The notes under the pieces were generated by a model. That model had not been told where the DNA came from. It worked only from the letters and a program-made list of their open reading frames with translations, and ran no database searches. This document shows positions 48,754 to 56,096 of a stretch of DNA of 64,000 nt, piece by piece (position 1 is the stretch's first letter; each line of letters starts with the position of its first letter). The position numbers and the translations under genes were made by a program. The DNA is from Phycisphaerales bacterium (lineage in GTDB: Bacteria > Planctomycetota > Phycisphaerae > Phycisphaerales > UBA1924). The DNA is taken from NCBI GenBank assembly GCA_035627955.1, contig DASPKU010000011.1, positions 1-64,000 of the forward strand, in the 5' to 3' direction.

Positions 48754-50046
48754 ATGACGCCCCCCCACGCCCCCACCCTCGAAACCCTCCGCGACCTGCA
48801 CGAGACTCTCTCCCTGGCGATGAAGGGCGGGCGGATGGGCTGGTGGACGCGTGACCTCGCCACCAACACGGTCGTCTGGTCCCCCGAGCTTGAGCAACTG
48901 TTCGGCCTGCCGCCGGGGGGCTTCCCCGGCTCCGAGCAGGCGTTCTTCGACCTTGTGCACCCCGACGACCGCAAGGCCGTGGGCGACGAGGTGGCCGCGG
49001 CCATCATGCAGCAGCGCGACTACGTGATCGAGTTCCGCTTCCGCCACGCGAGCGACCACCCCAGCGTGTGGCGGTGGATGGACGGGCGCGGCCGCGCGGT
49101 GTACGTGAACAACCGGCCGACGATGCTCTACGGCATCGGCATCGACATCACCGACCGCCGCCGCGCCGAGGACACCATCCGCGCCAACGCGGCCAAGCTG
49201 GAGCAGCTGCTCGCCGACGCCGACGCCCACCGCACCGACCTCACCCGGGCCAACCGCGACCTCACCGACTTCGCCCACATCGCCGCCCACGACCTCAAGG
49301 AGCCCTTCCGCACGATCAACTTCCAGGCCAGCTTCATCCTCGACGACCACCGCGCCGCGCTGCCCGGGGACGCCATCAAGAAGCTCGAGGGCATCCAGAA
49401 GGCCGCCGTCCGCGGCGGGCGCCTCGTGGACGAGATGATGCGCTTCGCCCGCAGCGGCGACGTCAAGCTCAGCGACTCGCCCGTCGAGCTCGCCGCCCTG
49501 GTCTACGAGGCCGCGAGCACGCTGCCCGAGTACAAGGAGAAGAAGGTCGAGCTCACCATCGAGCCCAACCTCCCCTCGCTGAGCGTGGACCCCGTCGCCC
49601 TCTCGCAGGTCTTCCAGAACCTCCTCGCAAACGCGGCCCGCTACAACAGGAGCGAGGTGAAGCGGGTGCGGGTGTACGCCCGCGAAGCGGGCGGGGAAGG
49701 TGGCAAAGTGGCAGAGTGGCAAAGTGGCAAAGTGAAAGAGAATGCCCCCGGCGCTCCCGCCTTTCCCGCCTCTCACTCTGCCACTTTGCCACTTGGCCAC
49801 TCTGCCACTCCCGCCTTCATCTCCATCTGCCTCTCCGACAACGGCGTCGGCATCCCGCCCAATCAGCGGTCGACCGCGTTCCGCATCTTCAAGCGCCTGC
49901 ACCGCGAGGAGGACTTCGGCCCTGGCAGCGGCGTGGGGCTGGCCATCGTCAAGAAGATCGTGGAGGGTCACCGCGGCGAGGTGGTCATTGAAGACAACCC
50001 GGAGGGGCAGGGGTCCGTGTTCGTCATCACCCTGCCCCGGCGGTAG
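48754..50046 (+). CDS. PAS-domain sensor histidine kinase with palindromic insert
   Basis: 430 residues, soluble. A PAS_3-type domain (about 15-135; VVWSPELEQLFGLPP, VHPDDR, GIGIDITDRRRAE) is followed by a coiled-coil linker, HisKA with FAHIAAHDLKEPFR (phospho-acceptor H179) and HATPase_c with QNLLANAARYN (N box), DNGVGIP (G1) and GSGVGLAIVKKIVEGH (G2). Residues about 316-352, between the N box and G1, come from an AAGTGGC palindromic element. No response regulator is adjacent. The kinase core resembles phytochrome-like kinases. Autophosphorylation should still be possible because all boxes remain. Confidence 0.9.
   Translation: MTPPHAPTLETLRDLHETLSLAMKGGRMGWWTRDLATNTVVWSPELEQLFGLPPGGFPGSEQAFFDLVHPDDRKAVGDEVAAAIMQQRDYVIEFRFRHASDHPSVWRWMDGRGRAVYVNNRPTMLYGIGIDITDRRRAEDTIRANAAKLEQLLADADAHRTDLTRANRDLTDFAHIAAHDLKEPFRTINFQASFILDDHRAALPGDAIKKLEGIQKAAVRGGRLVDEMMRFARSGDVKLSDSPVELAALVYEAASTLPEYKEKKVELTIEPNLPSLSVDPVALSQVFQNLLANAARYNRSEVKRVRVYAREAGGEGGKVAEWQSGKVKENAPGAPAFPASHSATLPLGHSATPAFISICLSDNGVGIPPNQRSTAFRIFKRLHREEDFGPGSGVGLAIVKKIVEGHRGEVVIEDNPEGQGSVFVITLPRR
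49699..49809. repeat. AAGTGGC palindromic element D inside the histidine kinase
   Basis: Left arm 49699-49734 and right arm 49774-49809 (36 nt each) are inverted, with a 39-nt loop. It encodes GGKVAEWQSGKVK ... SHSATLPLGHSATP in the same phase as element A. It lies in the ATP-binding domain between two strands. Confidence 0.94.
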
Positions 50047-50207
50047 GGCCTCCCGGGGGGACGGAGGGGCCTATACTCGCCCGGCCTCAGTTCCTCCGCC
50101 GCCGGGATCGCCCCGGCCTTCGTGTCCGGATCGCACTGGCTCCCCGACGCTTCCTCCGCCCAGGTTCAAGCAGCGGTTCTCACTCTGGGCTCTTTGGAAG
50201 TATCGGT

Positions 50208-50537
50208 ATGAAGCTCTACGTCGGTAATCTGTCGTTCAACACGTCCGAGGGTCAGCTCCGCGAGATGTTCGAGGCCTTCGGCCCCGTCGCCTCCGCGTCG
50301 CTGGTCATGGATCGCGACACCGGCCGCCCCCGCGGCTTCGGGTTCGTCGAGATGAACGACGCCTCCCAGGCCCAGGGCGCCATGGCCGCCCTCAACGGCA
50401 AGAACGTTGACGGTCGCGACCTCACCGTGAACGAGGCCAAGCCTCGCGAGGCGGGCGGCGGCGGCGGTCGCGGCGGCTTCGGCGGCAGCCGTGGCGGCGG
50501 CGGTGGTCGCAGCAGCGGCGGGCGCGGCGGCTGGTAA
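50208..50537 (+). CDS. RRM-domain RNA-binding protein with glycine-rich tail
   Basis: 109 residues: a single RRM with RNP2 LYVGNL (3-8) and RNP1 RGFGFVEM (42-49), then a Gly/Arg/Ser-rich tail from about 80. This is the form of bacterial cold-inducible RNA-binding proteins (Rbp/GRP-like). The 161-nt leader before the ATG may fold and regulate expression, as in cold-shock mRNAs. A perfect terminator follows. Confidence 0.93.
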   Translation: MKLYVGNLSFNTSEGQLREMFEAFGPVASASLVMDRDTGRPRGFGFVEMNDASQAQGAMAALNGKNVDGRDLTVNEAKPREAGGGGGRGGFGGSRGGGGGRSSGGRGGW

Positions 50538-50573
50538 TCCCAGCAGCGGCCAATCGGCCAAGTGAAGGACGGA

Positions 50574-50601
50574 GGGCCGGGCATTGATGCCCGGCCCTTT
50601 T
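50574..50601 (+). terminator. Rho-independent terminator of the RRM gene
   Basis: GGGCCGGGCAT (50574-50584) and ATGCCCGGCCC (50587-50597) form an 11-bp perfect stem with a TG loop, followed by TTTT. Confidence 0.92.
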
Positions 50602-50650
50602 CATTGCGCACGCCGACAGCCGGTGTCCCACCTCTGCCTCGTGCTATACC

Positions 50651-52150
50651 ATGCACATGAGCACGACGGGGGGCGCCCATCAGCATCAGCACGGCGGCGA
50701 GCGCGGCCGCGCGGCGGCCAACCTCAAACGCGAGGACAACGCCGCCGCCGGCCTGGCCGCGTGCGACATCACGCCGGAGCTCGAGCGTCGCCAGTCCCGC
50801 GAGCGCGACTACGACCGCGAGCTCGCGGCCATGCGCCGCCTGGGGGCGAGCTTCGGCGGGAGCCCCGAGCACATCTTCGACACTCTCGCTCTGGAGGCCC
50901 TGGCCATGACCGGCGCGGGCAGCGCAGGGCTCACGCTCAGCGAGGTCCTGCCCGGCGGGGGGCACACGGTGCGCTGGTCGTCGCTGGCGGGCGTCATGAA
51001 GGGGCACGACGCCCCGCAGGTCGCGTGGCACGAGAGCATCGGCGGCGCCTGCATTCAAGCGGGGCGGCCGCTGCTGTACAAGGACCCCGCCATCGCCTTC
51101 CCGCGCCTGGCGGACCTCCGGCCGCTGATGCGGGAGGCGCTGGTGGTCCCCGTGCCGGGGCCGCACGGCGGGATTCAGGGCGGCAGCGCGGGCTCGGGGT
51201 CGGCGGCGTTCGGCCACGGCGGGCGCGACACCTCGCAGGTGCACGGGCCCATCGGGGCCGTGTGGGTGGCGCTGCACGAAGGGCAGGTCCGCACCGGGCC
51301 CAGCGGGGAGAACGGCGGGGCCCGGGTGCCCTTCGACCGCGAGGACGTGCGGCTGCTCACGGCCCTGGCGGTGTTCGCGGGCGCGGGCGTGGTGGCGGCC
51401 AAGCTCCAGGAGGAGAGCAACATCGCGCGGCGCGAGGCCGAGCAGGCGGCCGAGGACCTTCGCCGCAGCAACCGCGACCTCGACGAGTTCGCGCAGATCG
51501 TCGCCCACGACCTCAAGGAGCCGCTCCGCGGCGTCCGCGCCTATGCGGAGATGGTCCGCGACGACGCCGGGGCGGTGCTCGACCCTGCCAGCCTCGCGCG
51601 GCTGGAGTCGGTCGGGCGGCTGAGCGAGCGCATGAGCGGGATGATCGGGGGCCTGCTGGAGTACGCCCGCGCGGGGCACGGCGAGCTCAAGGTCGAGCGG
51701 CTGGAGCTGGGCACGCTGGTGCACGACGCGTTGGACGCTGTGCGCTGGCTCGTGGAATCCGAACGCGTGCAGGTGACGGTCGCCAGCGGCCTGCCCGCGG
51801 TGCGCGGCGACCGCTCCCTGCTGCTCCAGGTCCTGACCAACCTCCTGAGCAACGGCATCAAGTACAACCGCTCGCCGCTCAAGACCCTCGAGGTCGAGGA
51901 CAGCGAGCAGCACGGGGAGGTCACGCTCCGCATCCGCGACAACGGCCTGGGCATCCCGGCGGAGGAGCGCGACAGCGTCTTCCGCATGTTCCGGCGCGGG
52001 CGGGCCGCGGCCGCCGTGGCCCCGGGCACCGGCGTGGGCCTCGCCATCGTGCGCCGCATCGTCGAGCGGCACGGCGGGCGGGTGTGGGTCGAGCCTCGGC
52101 CTGACGGCCAGAGCGGTTCGGTGTTCTGCCTCACGCTGCCGCAGGCGTGA
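50651..52150 (+). CDS. GAF-domain sensor histidine kinase
   Basis: 499 residues with no TM helix. A His/Gly-rich N-terminus precedes a GAF domain (about 70-265; IFDTLALEALAMTGAGSAGL, ESIGGACIQAGRPLLYKDP, REALVVPVPG). HisKA follows with FAQIVAHDLKEPLRG (H286), then HATPase_c with QVLTNLLSNGIKYN, DNGLGIPAEERD and GTGVGLAIVRRIVERHGG. It is related in its kinase core to the PAS kinase 700 nt upstream, with the RRM gene between them. The TGA stop is the first repeat word of a GTGACAGAGC array. Confidence 0.9.
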   Translation: MHMSTTGGAHQHQHGGERGRAAANLKREDNAAAGLAACDITPELERRQSRERDYDRELAAMRRLGASFGGSPEHIFDTLALEALAMTGAGSAGLTLSEVLPGGGHTVRWSSLAGVMKGHDAPQVAWHESIGGACIQAGRPLLYKDPAIAFPRLADLRPLMREALVVPVPGPHGGIQGGSAGSGSAAFGHGGRDTSQVHGPIGAVWVALHEGQVRTGPSGENGGARVPFDREDVRLLTALAVFAGAGVVAAKLQEESNIARREAEQAAEDLRRSNRDLDEFAQIVAHDLKEPLRGVRAYAEMVRDDAGAVLDPASLARLESVGRLSERMSGMIGGLLEYARAGHGELKVERLELGTLVHDALDAVRWLVESERVQVTVASGLPAVRGDRSLLLQVLTNLLSNGIKYNRSPLKTLEVEDSEQHGEVTLRIRDNGLGIPAEERDSVFRMFRRGRAAAAVAPGTGVGLAIVRRIVERHGGRVWVEPRPDGQSGSVFCLTLPQA

Positions 52151-52214
52151 CAGAGCGTGACAGAGCGTGACAGTGTGTGACAGAGTGTGACAGAGCGTGA
52201 CACGGCCTGACACG
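52145..52214 (+). repeat. GTGACAGAGC decanucleotide array
   Basis: Seven imperfect 10-nt units (GCGTGACAGA) run from the kinase stop codon onward. Complementary 8-nt words (GTCACTCT/GTCACTCC) occur at 52801-52848, so the gene between them lies inside an inverted repeat. Confidence 0.85.
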
Positions 52215-52262
52215 GACGCGTCACGCGCCGTTGACGGCTCTTGTTCTTCACTGATCATCCGG

Positions 52263-52697
52263 TCAGGCCCCCGGCCGCTCGCTCCAGACCTGCTCCATGG
52301 TGCCCGCCTGCTCGTCAGTGAGCAGCATGACGCCGCGGTAGTGCTGCCGCCACACCCCCCACGTGTGCACCACCGGGCAGGCGAAGGGCTCGCAGTGGCG
52401 GGAATCGCCCTCGCGGGCCACGATGCGGCGCGCCCGCGTGCCCGAACTCTCCGCCAGGCCTCCGCTGTTCACCCCGCCCGCCTCCCCGCCGACCCCGCCG
52501 CTCGCGATACTCTCAACCACCACCCGCCCGCACAGCCCCGGCGTGCGGCGGGCGCCCGGCATGCGCTGCACCACCCACACGATGTCGCCAGCGGTGAGTC
52601 GATCAAGCTTCGCCCCGCCGCGGGCCTCCAGCGTGCCGAAGGCGGCGGAACCACCGCAGGGCGATTCCTGGGACGACGAGTAGATGATGGCGTGCAT
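52263..52697 (-). CDS. Unknown 144-residue protein bracketed by inverted GTGACAG arrays
   Basis: ATG 52695-52697, 5 nt after GGAAGGGGGG, gives MHAIIYSSSQESPCGGSAAF. The protein has a possible beta-barrel stretch (LDRLTAGDIVWVVQRMPG, LCGRVVVESIAS) and a conserved-looking C-terminus (CEPFACPVVHTWGVWRQHYR, then MLLTDEQAGTMEQVWSERP). I do not recognise a family; EVE/PUA-like small nucleic-acid-binding folds are one possibility. The longer start at 52775 lacks a ribosome-binding site. Both flanks consist of GTGACAG-type words in inverted orientation. Confidence 0.5.
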   Translation of the reverse strand: MHAIIYSSSQESPCGGSAAFGTLEARGGAKLDRLTAGDIVWVVQRMPGARRTPGLCGRVVVESIASGGVGGEAGGVNSGGLAESSGTRARRIVAREGDSRHCEPFACPVVHTWGVWRQHYRGVMLLTDEQAGTMEQVWSERPGA

Positions 52698-52800
52698 GGG
52701 GCCCCCTTCCAAGGTGGTACGCCCGCCGGACCCCCACCGGCCCAACCCCGCGGCCCGAATAACCCGCCCCCTCACTGCCCCAGCGCCCCACCTTCACTTG

Positions 52801-52848
52801 GTCACTCTGTCACTCTGTCACTCCGTCACTCCGTCACTCCGTCACTTC
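52801..52848 (-). repeat. GTCACTCC octanucleotide array
   Basis: Six 8-nt units (GTCACTCT twice, GTCACTCC three times, GTCACTTC) end inside the desaturase gene: the complement of 52842-52844 is its TGA stop. It is the inverted counterpart of the array at 52145-52214, but with period 8 rather than 10. Confidence 0.85.
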
Positions 52849-53906
52849 TTCCGCGCTGCCATCTTCTCAGCGCTGGGCACCTTCACGTGGCTGGCGAGCC
52901 GCAGCACGACCAAGCCGCGGATCACCCAGTAGCTCACGTCAAGCTCCCACCAGCGCAGGCCGTGCCGCGCCGAGGTGGGGAAGGCGTGGTGGTTGTTGTG
53001 CCAGCCCTCGCCCATCGCCAGCACGCCGACGATGGCGTTGTTGCGTGATTCGTCGTGGCTGACGAAGGGGCTCGTGCCCCACAGGTGGCAGATGGAGTTC
53101 ACGCTCCACGTGATGTGGTGGTTGACGAGGATCCGCACCAGGCCGCCCCACAGCAGCCCCAGCAGCGCCCCCTTGAAGGTCATCGTCAGCACGCCCCCAA
53201 GCACCGCCGGGATCACCAGCCCCATGATGACCCAGAACTTGAAGTGGCGGTTGGCCGCGGCCACCACCCGGTCCTCGCGCAGGTCCTTGGTGTACCGCGC
53301 CAGCCCCCGCTGGTGGCCCGCGAGCATCCAGCCCATGTGCGCGTGGTAAAAACCCTTGAGCGTGCCCATCAGCGTGGCCGCGAACTCACCGCCGGCGTGG
53401 TGGTGGGGCGAGTGCGGGTCGTGCTCGCCGTCGGCGTGCTGGTGGTGTTTGCGGTGGGCCCCCGCCCACTCGATCACCGGCCCCTGCACCGCCATCGAGC
53501 CCAGGGCCGCGAGGATGTACCGCACCGGGGCCACGGCGGTAAAGCTCTTGTGCGTGAACAGCCGGTGGTAGCCGACGGTGATCCCCAGCGCCGTCAGCAT
53601 CGACATCGACAGGGAGATCGCCGCCTGCGTCCAGTCGAAGGCCGTGCCCCACGCGAGGTAGATGGCGAGCCACAAGCCCAGCAGGGGCACCACCACCGCC
53701 GCCATGTTCACCCGCCGCACGGTGCGGTCGGCGGGGCTGAGGTGCTCGTGGGCGTGCGAGTGAGTGTGGGGGTGCGGGTGCGAATCCCCGTCCGCTTGGG
53801 TGTGATCATGCCCGTCACGGACGCCCGAACCCCCGTCTACAGGGCTCTCTACCACGGCTACGGATCCGACAGGCTCAGGATGTTCCGGCGTCAGTGTCTC
53901 TGGCAA
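52842..53906 (-). CDS. Acyl-CoA/acyl-lipid delta-9-type fatty acid desaturase with His-rich N-terminus
   Basis: The membrane desaturase has the three histidine boxes HRLFTH, HRKHH and HNNHH (in GEGWHNNHHAFPTSARHGLR), four TM helices and the GYHRLFTHKSF signature of delta-9 desaturases. The two HAGAHRKHH-proximal His/Asp runs are typical. The start is uncertain: the TTG at 53904-53906 is a plausible choice, with a later GTG possible. The N-terminus contains HDHTQADGDSHPHPHTHSHA, about ten His in 25 residues, probably metal-binding. It introduces double bonds into membrane lipids using a di-iron centre. Confidence 0.85.
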   Translation of the reverse strand: MPETLTPEHPEPVGSVAVVESPVDGGSGVRDGHDHTQADGDSHPHPHTHSHAHEHLSPADRTVRRVNMAAVVVPLLGLWLAIYLAWGTAFDWTQAAISLSMSMLTALGITVGYHRLFTHKSFTAVAPVRYILAALGSMAVQGPVIEWAGAHRKHHQHADGEHDPHSPHHHAGGEFAATLMGTLKGFYHAHMGWMLAGHQRGLARYTKDLREDRVVAAANRHFKFWVIMGLVIPAVLGGVLTMTFKGALLGLLWGGLVRILVNHHITWSVNSICHLWGTSPFVSHDESRNNAIVGVLAMGEGWHNNHHAFPTSARHGLRWWELDVSYWVIRGLVVLRLASHVKVPSAEKMAARKK

Positions 53907-53993
53907 CGCCCAGAGAGTAGCGGAATCGGGGGATCGACGCCCGGGGGGTTGATTGCCCCCCCACCCTTCGCCCCCACGGCTTCTTGGGGTTTG

Positions 53994-54027
53994 AACCACA
54001 GAGCACACAGAGGGCACAGAGGAAGGC
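53994..54027. repeat. CACAGAG quasi-repeat
   Basis: AACCACAGAGCACACAGAGG followed by GCACAGAGGAAGG: the word CACAGAG repeats at 8-10-nt spacing. It is an arm-like repeat without a partner, in the region upstream of the desaturase. Confidence 0.6.
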
Positions 54028-54059
54028 GGTTGGGTTCGGACGCAGCCGCACCCCGCGTG

Positions 54060-54084
54060 CCATGGCGACGTCTTCGTCGCTATG
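54060..54084. repeat. TCTT-loop palindrome (copy 4, variant)
   Basis: CCATGGCGACG (54060-54070), TCTT, CGTCGCTATG. Nine or ten base pairs including one G-U are retained, and the loop and GTGC prefix are conserved while the stem changed by compensatory substitutions relative to copies 1 and 3. Confidence 0.75.
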
Positions 54085-54117
54085 TCCCCTTCCCCCTCGC
54101 GTGCTATACCACGCTTC

Positions 54118-54459
54118 ATGCCCCCCAAGCCCCCCACCCTGCAGGTCCACGAGGTCATCAAGACCTTCGACATCGCCATCCCCGGAGGGCCCGAGTACCG
54201 CGTCGAGATCATCCGCGAGGCGCCCTCCCGCTACCGCCTGCGCACCTGGCTCTATGAGGTCATGCAGGTCGAGGTCCCCGACTTCATCCGCGCCGAGAAG
54301 ACCAGGGGCAAGAAGCCCTACCCGCGCACGTGGCACCCCACGGTGCTGGAAGAAAGCGGCGGCTTCCCCTGCCACCCTGAGAAACGCTACCGCACCGCGG
54401 CCGCGGCCAGGGCGGCGATGCTGAAGGCGTTCAGGCGGCAGTTCACAGTTGCGCAGTGA
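54118..54459 (+). CDS. Unknown basic protein
   Basis: ATG 54118 gives 113 residues: LQVHEVIKTFDIAIPGGPEY (beta-rich), RVEIIREAPSRYRLRTWLYE, then a basic, Pro-rich middle and a helical C-terminus (AAAARAAMLKAFRRQFTVAQ). No family recognised. It is preceded by a TCTT palindrome. Confidence 0.55.
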   Translation: MPPKPPTLQVHEVIKTFDIAIPGGPEYRVEIIREAPSRYRLRTWLYEVMQVEVPDFIRAEKTRGKKPYPRTWHPTVLEESGGFPCHPEKRYRTAAAARAAMLKAFRRQFTVAQ

Positions 54460-54851
54460 ACGTGCGTGAGTCTCTTGAGCGGCGGAGCCGCGCGCAGCCG
54501 GTAGCCCGGGGCGTGGGCCCCCGTGACGCGTACAGACGCGAAAGCCCCGGCGGGGCGGCAGGAGCATCAAGGCCAAGGCGAGAAGGCGTTGGCTCCGGTT
54601 GGGCACTCGGGGAGAGGTGCGGCAAAGCCGCGCACCCCTCCCCAGTGCCCAAATTCCCGGGGCGTTGGCGTCGCCGGTATAGATGAGCGTCGCCGTACCT
54701 CGGAGCGGTCAACGGCCGACCTGCTGGTGTCGGGCAAGAGGGGTGAGCGGTCGTGCGACCTCCTCCCGACACCTTCGCGAAGCGTCCCAAATGGTCTTTG
54801 CCTTTGTCCGCGCACCCGTGGCATCGGTCCGCGAGCGGAAGTCGTACCCCC
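54460..54851. other. Intergenic region with long hairpin and duplicated 38-mer
   Basis: 392 nt without a convincing gene. GGGCACTCGGGGAGAGGTGC (from 54601) and the complementary 54627-54650 form a 23-bp imperfect hairpin with an AAA loop. Its left side lies in a 38-nt segment (54590-54627) that recurs exactly as the reverse complement at 56860-56897. A GGGGTGAGCGG stretch occurs near 54741. The region may be a decayed mobile unit. Confidence 0.6.
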
Positions 54852-54877
54852 CCACCGCGATGTCCTCATCTCGGTGG
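54852..54877. repeat. TCCT-loop palindrome (copy 5), overlapping a gene end
   Basis: CCACCGCGATG (54852-54862), TCCT, CATCTCGGTGG (54867-54877); one arm mismatch. The complement of 54866-54868 is the TGA stop of the next minus-strand gene, the same position within the hairpin as in queG. Confidence 0.8.
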
Positions 54878-55171
54878 CGGGGCCGGTGCATGCTCCCTGT
54901 GGGCCAACCACACCACCGCTCCCGACACCGGCGCCAGCAGCACGAACAGGCACCACCACGCCCGCGCCTTTGCGGTCATCAGTGAACGCGTCGCGATCCA
55001 CGGCAGCAGCACCGCCGCCACCACCGCGTGCCCCAGCAGCGCCCACCCCAGCAACCCTACCACCGCCTCGACCGCACCGATGACCCCCATGAGGACAAGG
55101 GCGATGGGGTCGAGAGAGAGTGGCATGCCGCCGAGCTGGAGCAGGGGGAACATGTTTGTCGTGGAGGTCAT
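54866..55171 (-). CDS. Small membrane protein with PLDc_N-like two-helix layout
   Basis: ATG 55169-55171 (MTSTTNMFPLLQLGG) gives 101 residues with hydrophobic helices LSLDPIALVLMGVIGAVEAV, VGLLGWALLGHAVVAAVLLP and a third (WWCLFVLLAPVSGAVVWLAH). The last residues APAPPPR and the stop come from the hairpin repeat. Function unknown. Confidence 0.5.
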   Translation of the reverse strand: MTSTTNMFPLLQLGGMPLSLDPIALVLMGVIGAVEAVVGLLGWALLGHAVVAAVLLPWIATRSLMTAKARAWWCLFVLLAPVSGAVVWLAHREHAPAPPPR

Positions 55172-55246
55172 GCTGCGCTCCTTGCTCGCGCCGTGCGCCC
55201 TTCCGCGCGGACCCTCTATGCTCATTCGAGCGGCGCTGTGCTCCGT

Positions 55247-55918
55247 CTACGCTGCGCGTCGCGCCGCTTCCCCATAAGTGGACGCCCCAAACCGCACGCT
55301 GAACCGCGCCGGGTGGCCGCGCTTGGTGCTCCGCTCCGCGTGCACCTCGTACTCCACGCCGCGCACATTCGCGGGCACCGTGCCATCCACGAACGTCTTC
55401 GCGCCCGTGGTCCCGATGAACTCCCACCCGCCCTCACTGCCGCCCATCACGCGCCGCCGCACGAAGTACAGCACGCCGGTCGAGCCCGCGGGGTGCTTGC
55501 ACTCCCACCGCAGCGTGACGCTGCCGTCCTGCAGCAGCTCGGCGCTGAACCCCTCGGGTGTGCCGGGGATCGCGATGCTGCCGCCGGCGCTCGGCGGGGG
55601 GATCATCGCCCGCGCGTACACATCACGGTCCCCGCTCATCGCCGCGTAGGTGCGGATCGTCGCCATCGCCGCCGAGCCGGTCTTCGCCAGCGCCCCGACC
55701 GCGCCATAAAACTCCGCCGTCGCGGCCACGCTTTCCGCCCTCAGTCGGGTCATCGTCTCGTCCGCCGCCTCCGCCGCCGCGAGCTTGTCCTGCACGTCCG
55801 CCAGCAGCCCCGGGCCGATGCCGATCGACGCCGCGTGCGTCGCCCACGCCGCGATGTGCTCGCGGTAGAACGCCACCTTCTGCCGCCGGTCGTTGGGAAC
55901 CACCATCTTCTTGCCCAT
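55247..55918 (-). CDS. Unknown protein with fibronectin-III-like C-terminal domain
   Basis: 223 residues. The N-terminal half is helical (KVAFYREHIAAWATHAASIG, LAAAEAADETMTRLRAESVA, a toxin-like or spacer helix region). After a Pro/Gly hinge (MIPPPSAGGSIAIPGTPEGF) a beta-sandwich follows with SVTLRWECKHPAGSTGVLYF, GGWEFIGTTGAKTFVDGTVP, EYEVHAERSTKRGHPARFS, typical of Fn3. There is no signal peptide. Likely a binding protein; partner unknown. Confidence 0.65.
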   Translation of the reverse strand: MGKKMVVPNDRRQKVAFYREHIAAWATHAASIGIGPGLLADVQDKLAAAEAADETMTRLRAESVAATAEFYGAVGALAKTGSAAMATIRTYAAMSGDRDVYARAMIPPPSAGGSIAIPGTPEGFSAELLQDGSVTLRWECKHPAGSTGVLYFVRRRVMGGSEGGWEFIGTTGAKTFVDGTVPANVRGVEYEVHAERSTKRGHPARFSVRFGASTYGEAARRAA

Positions 55919-56096
55919 GGCTTCAAACTCCGAGAGGGCGTTGTGCCCACGCCTCTCGTCGGCCCGATCCCGCCCGCACTTTCGTCACAGGCGGCATATT
56001 CCATCCTGTCGAGGTTGAGCCTCCCTTCGCCGCTCACCGCTAAACCCCGGCATCTCCGCCGCTTACAGCGGGCGGCGAGCGCCGAGACCCCACCGC
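55919..56096. other. Promoter-side intergenic stretch before the 21-bp array
   Basis: 178 nt between the Fn3-like gene and the tandem array. TTGAGCCTCCCTT and similar stretches show no obvious promoter and nothing further was recognised. Confidence 0.3.
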
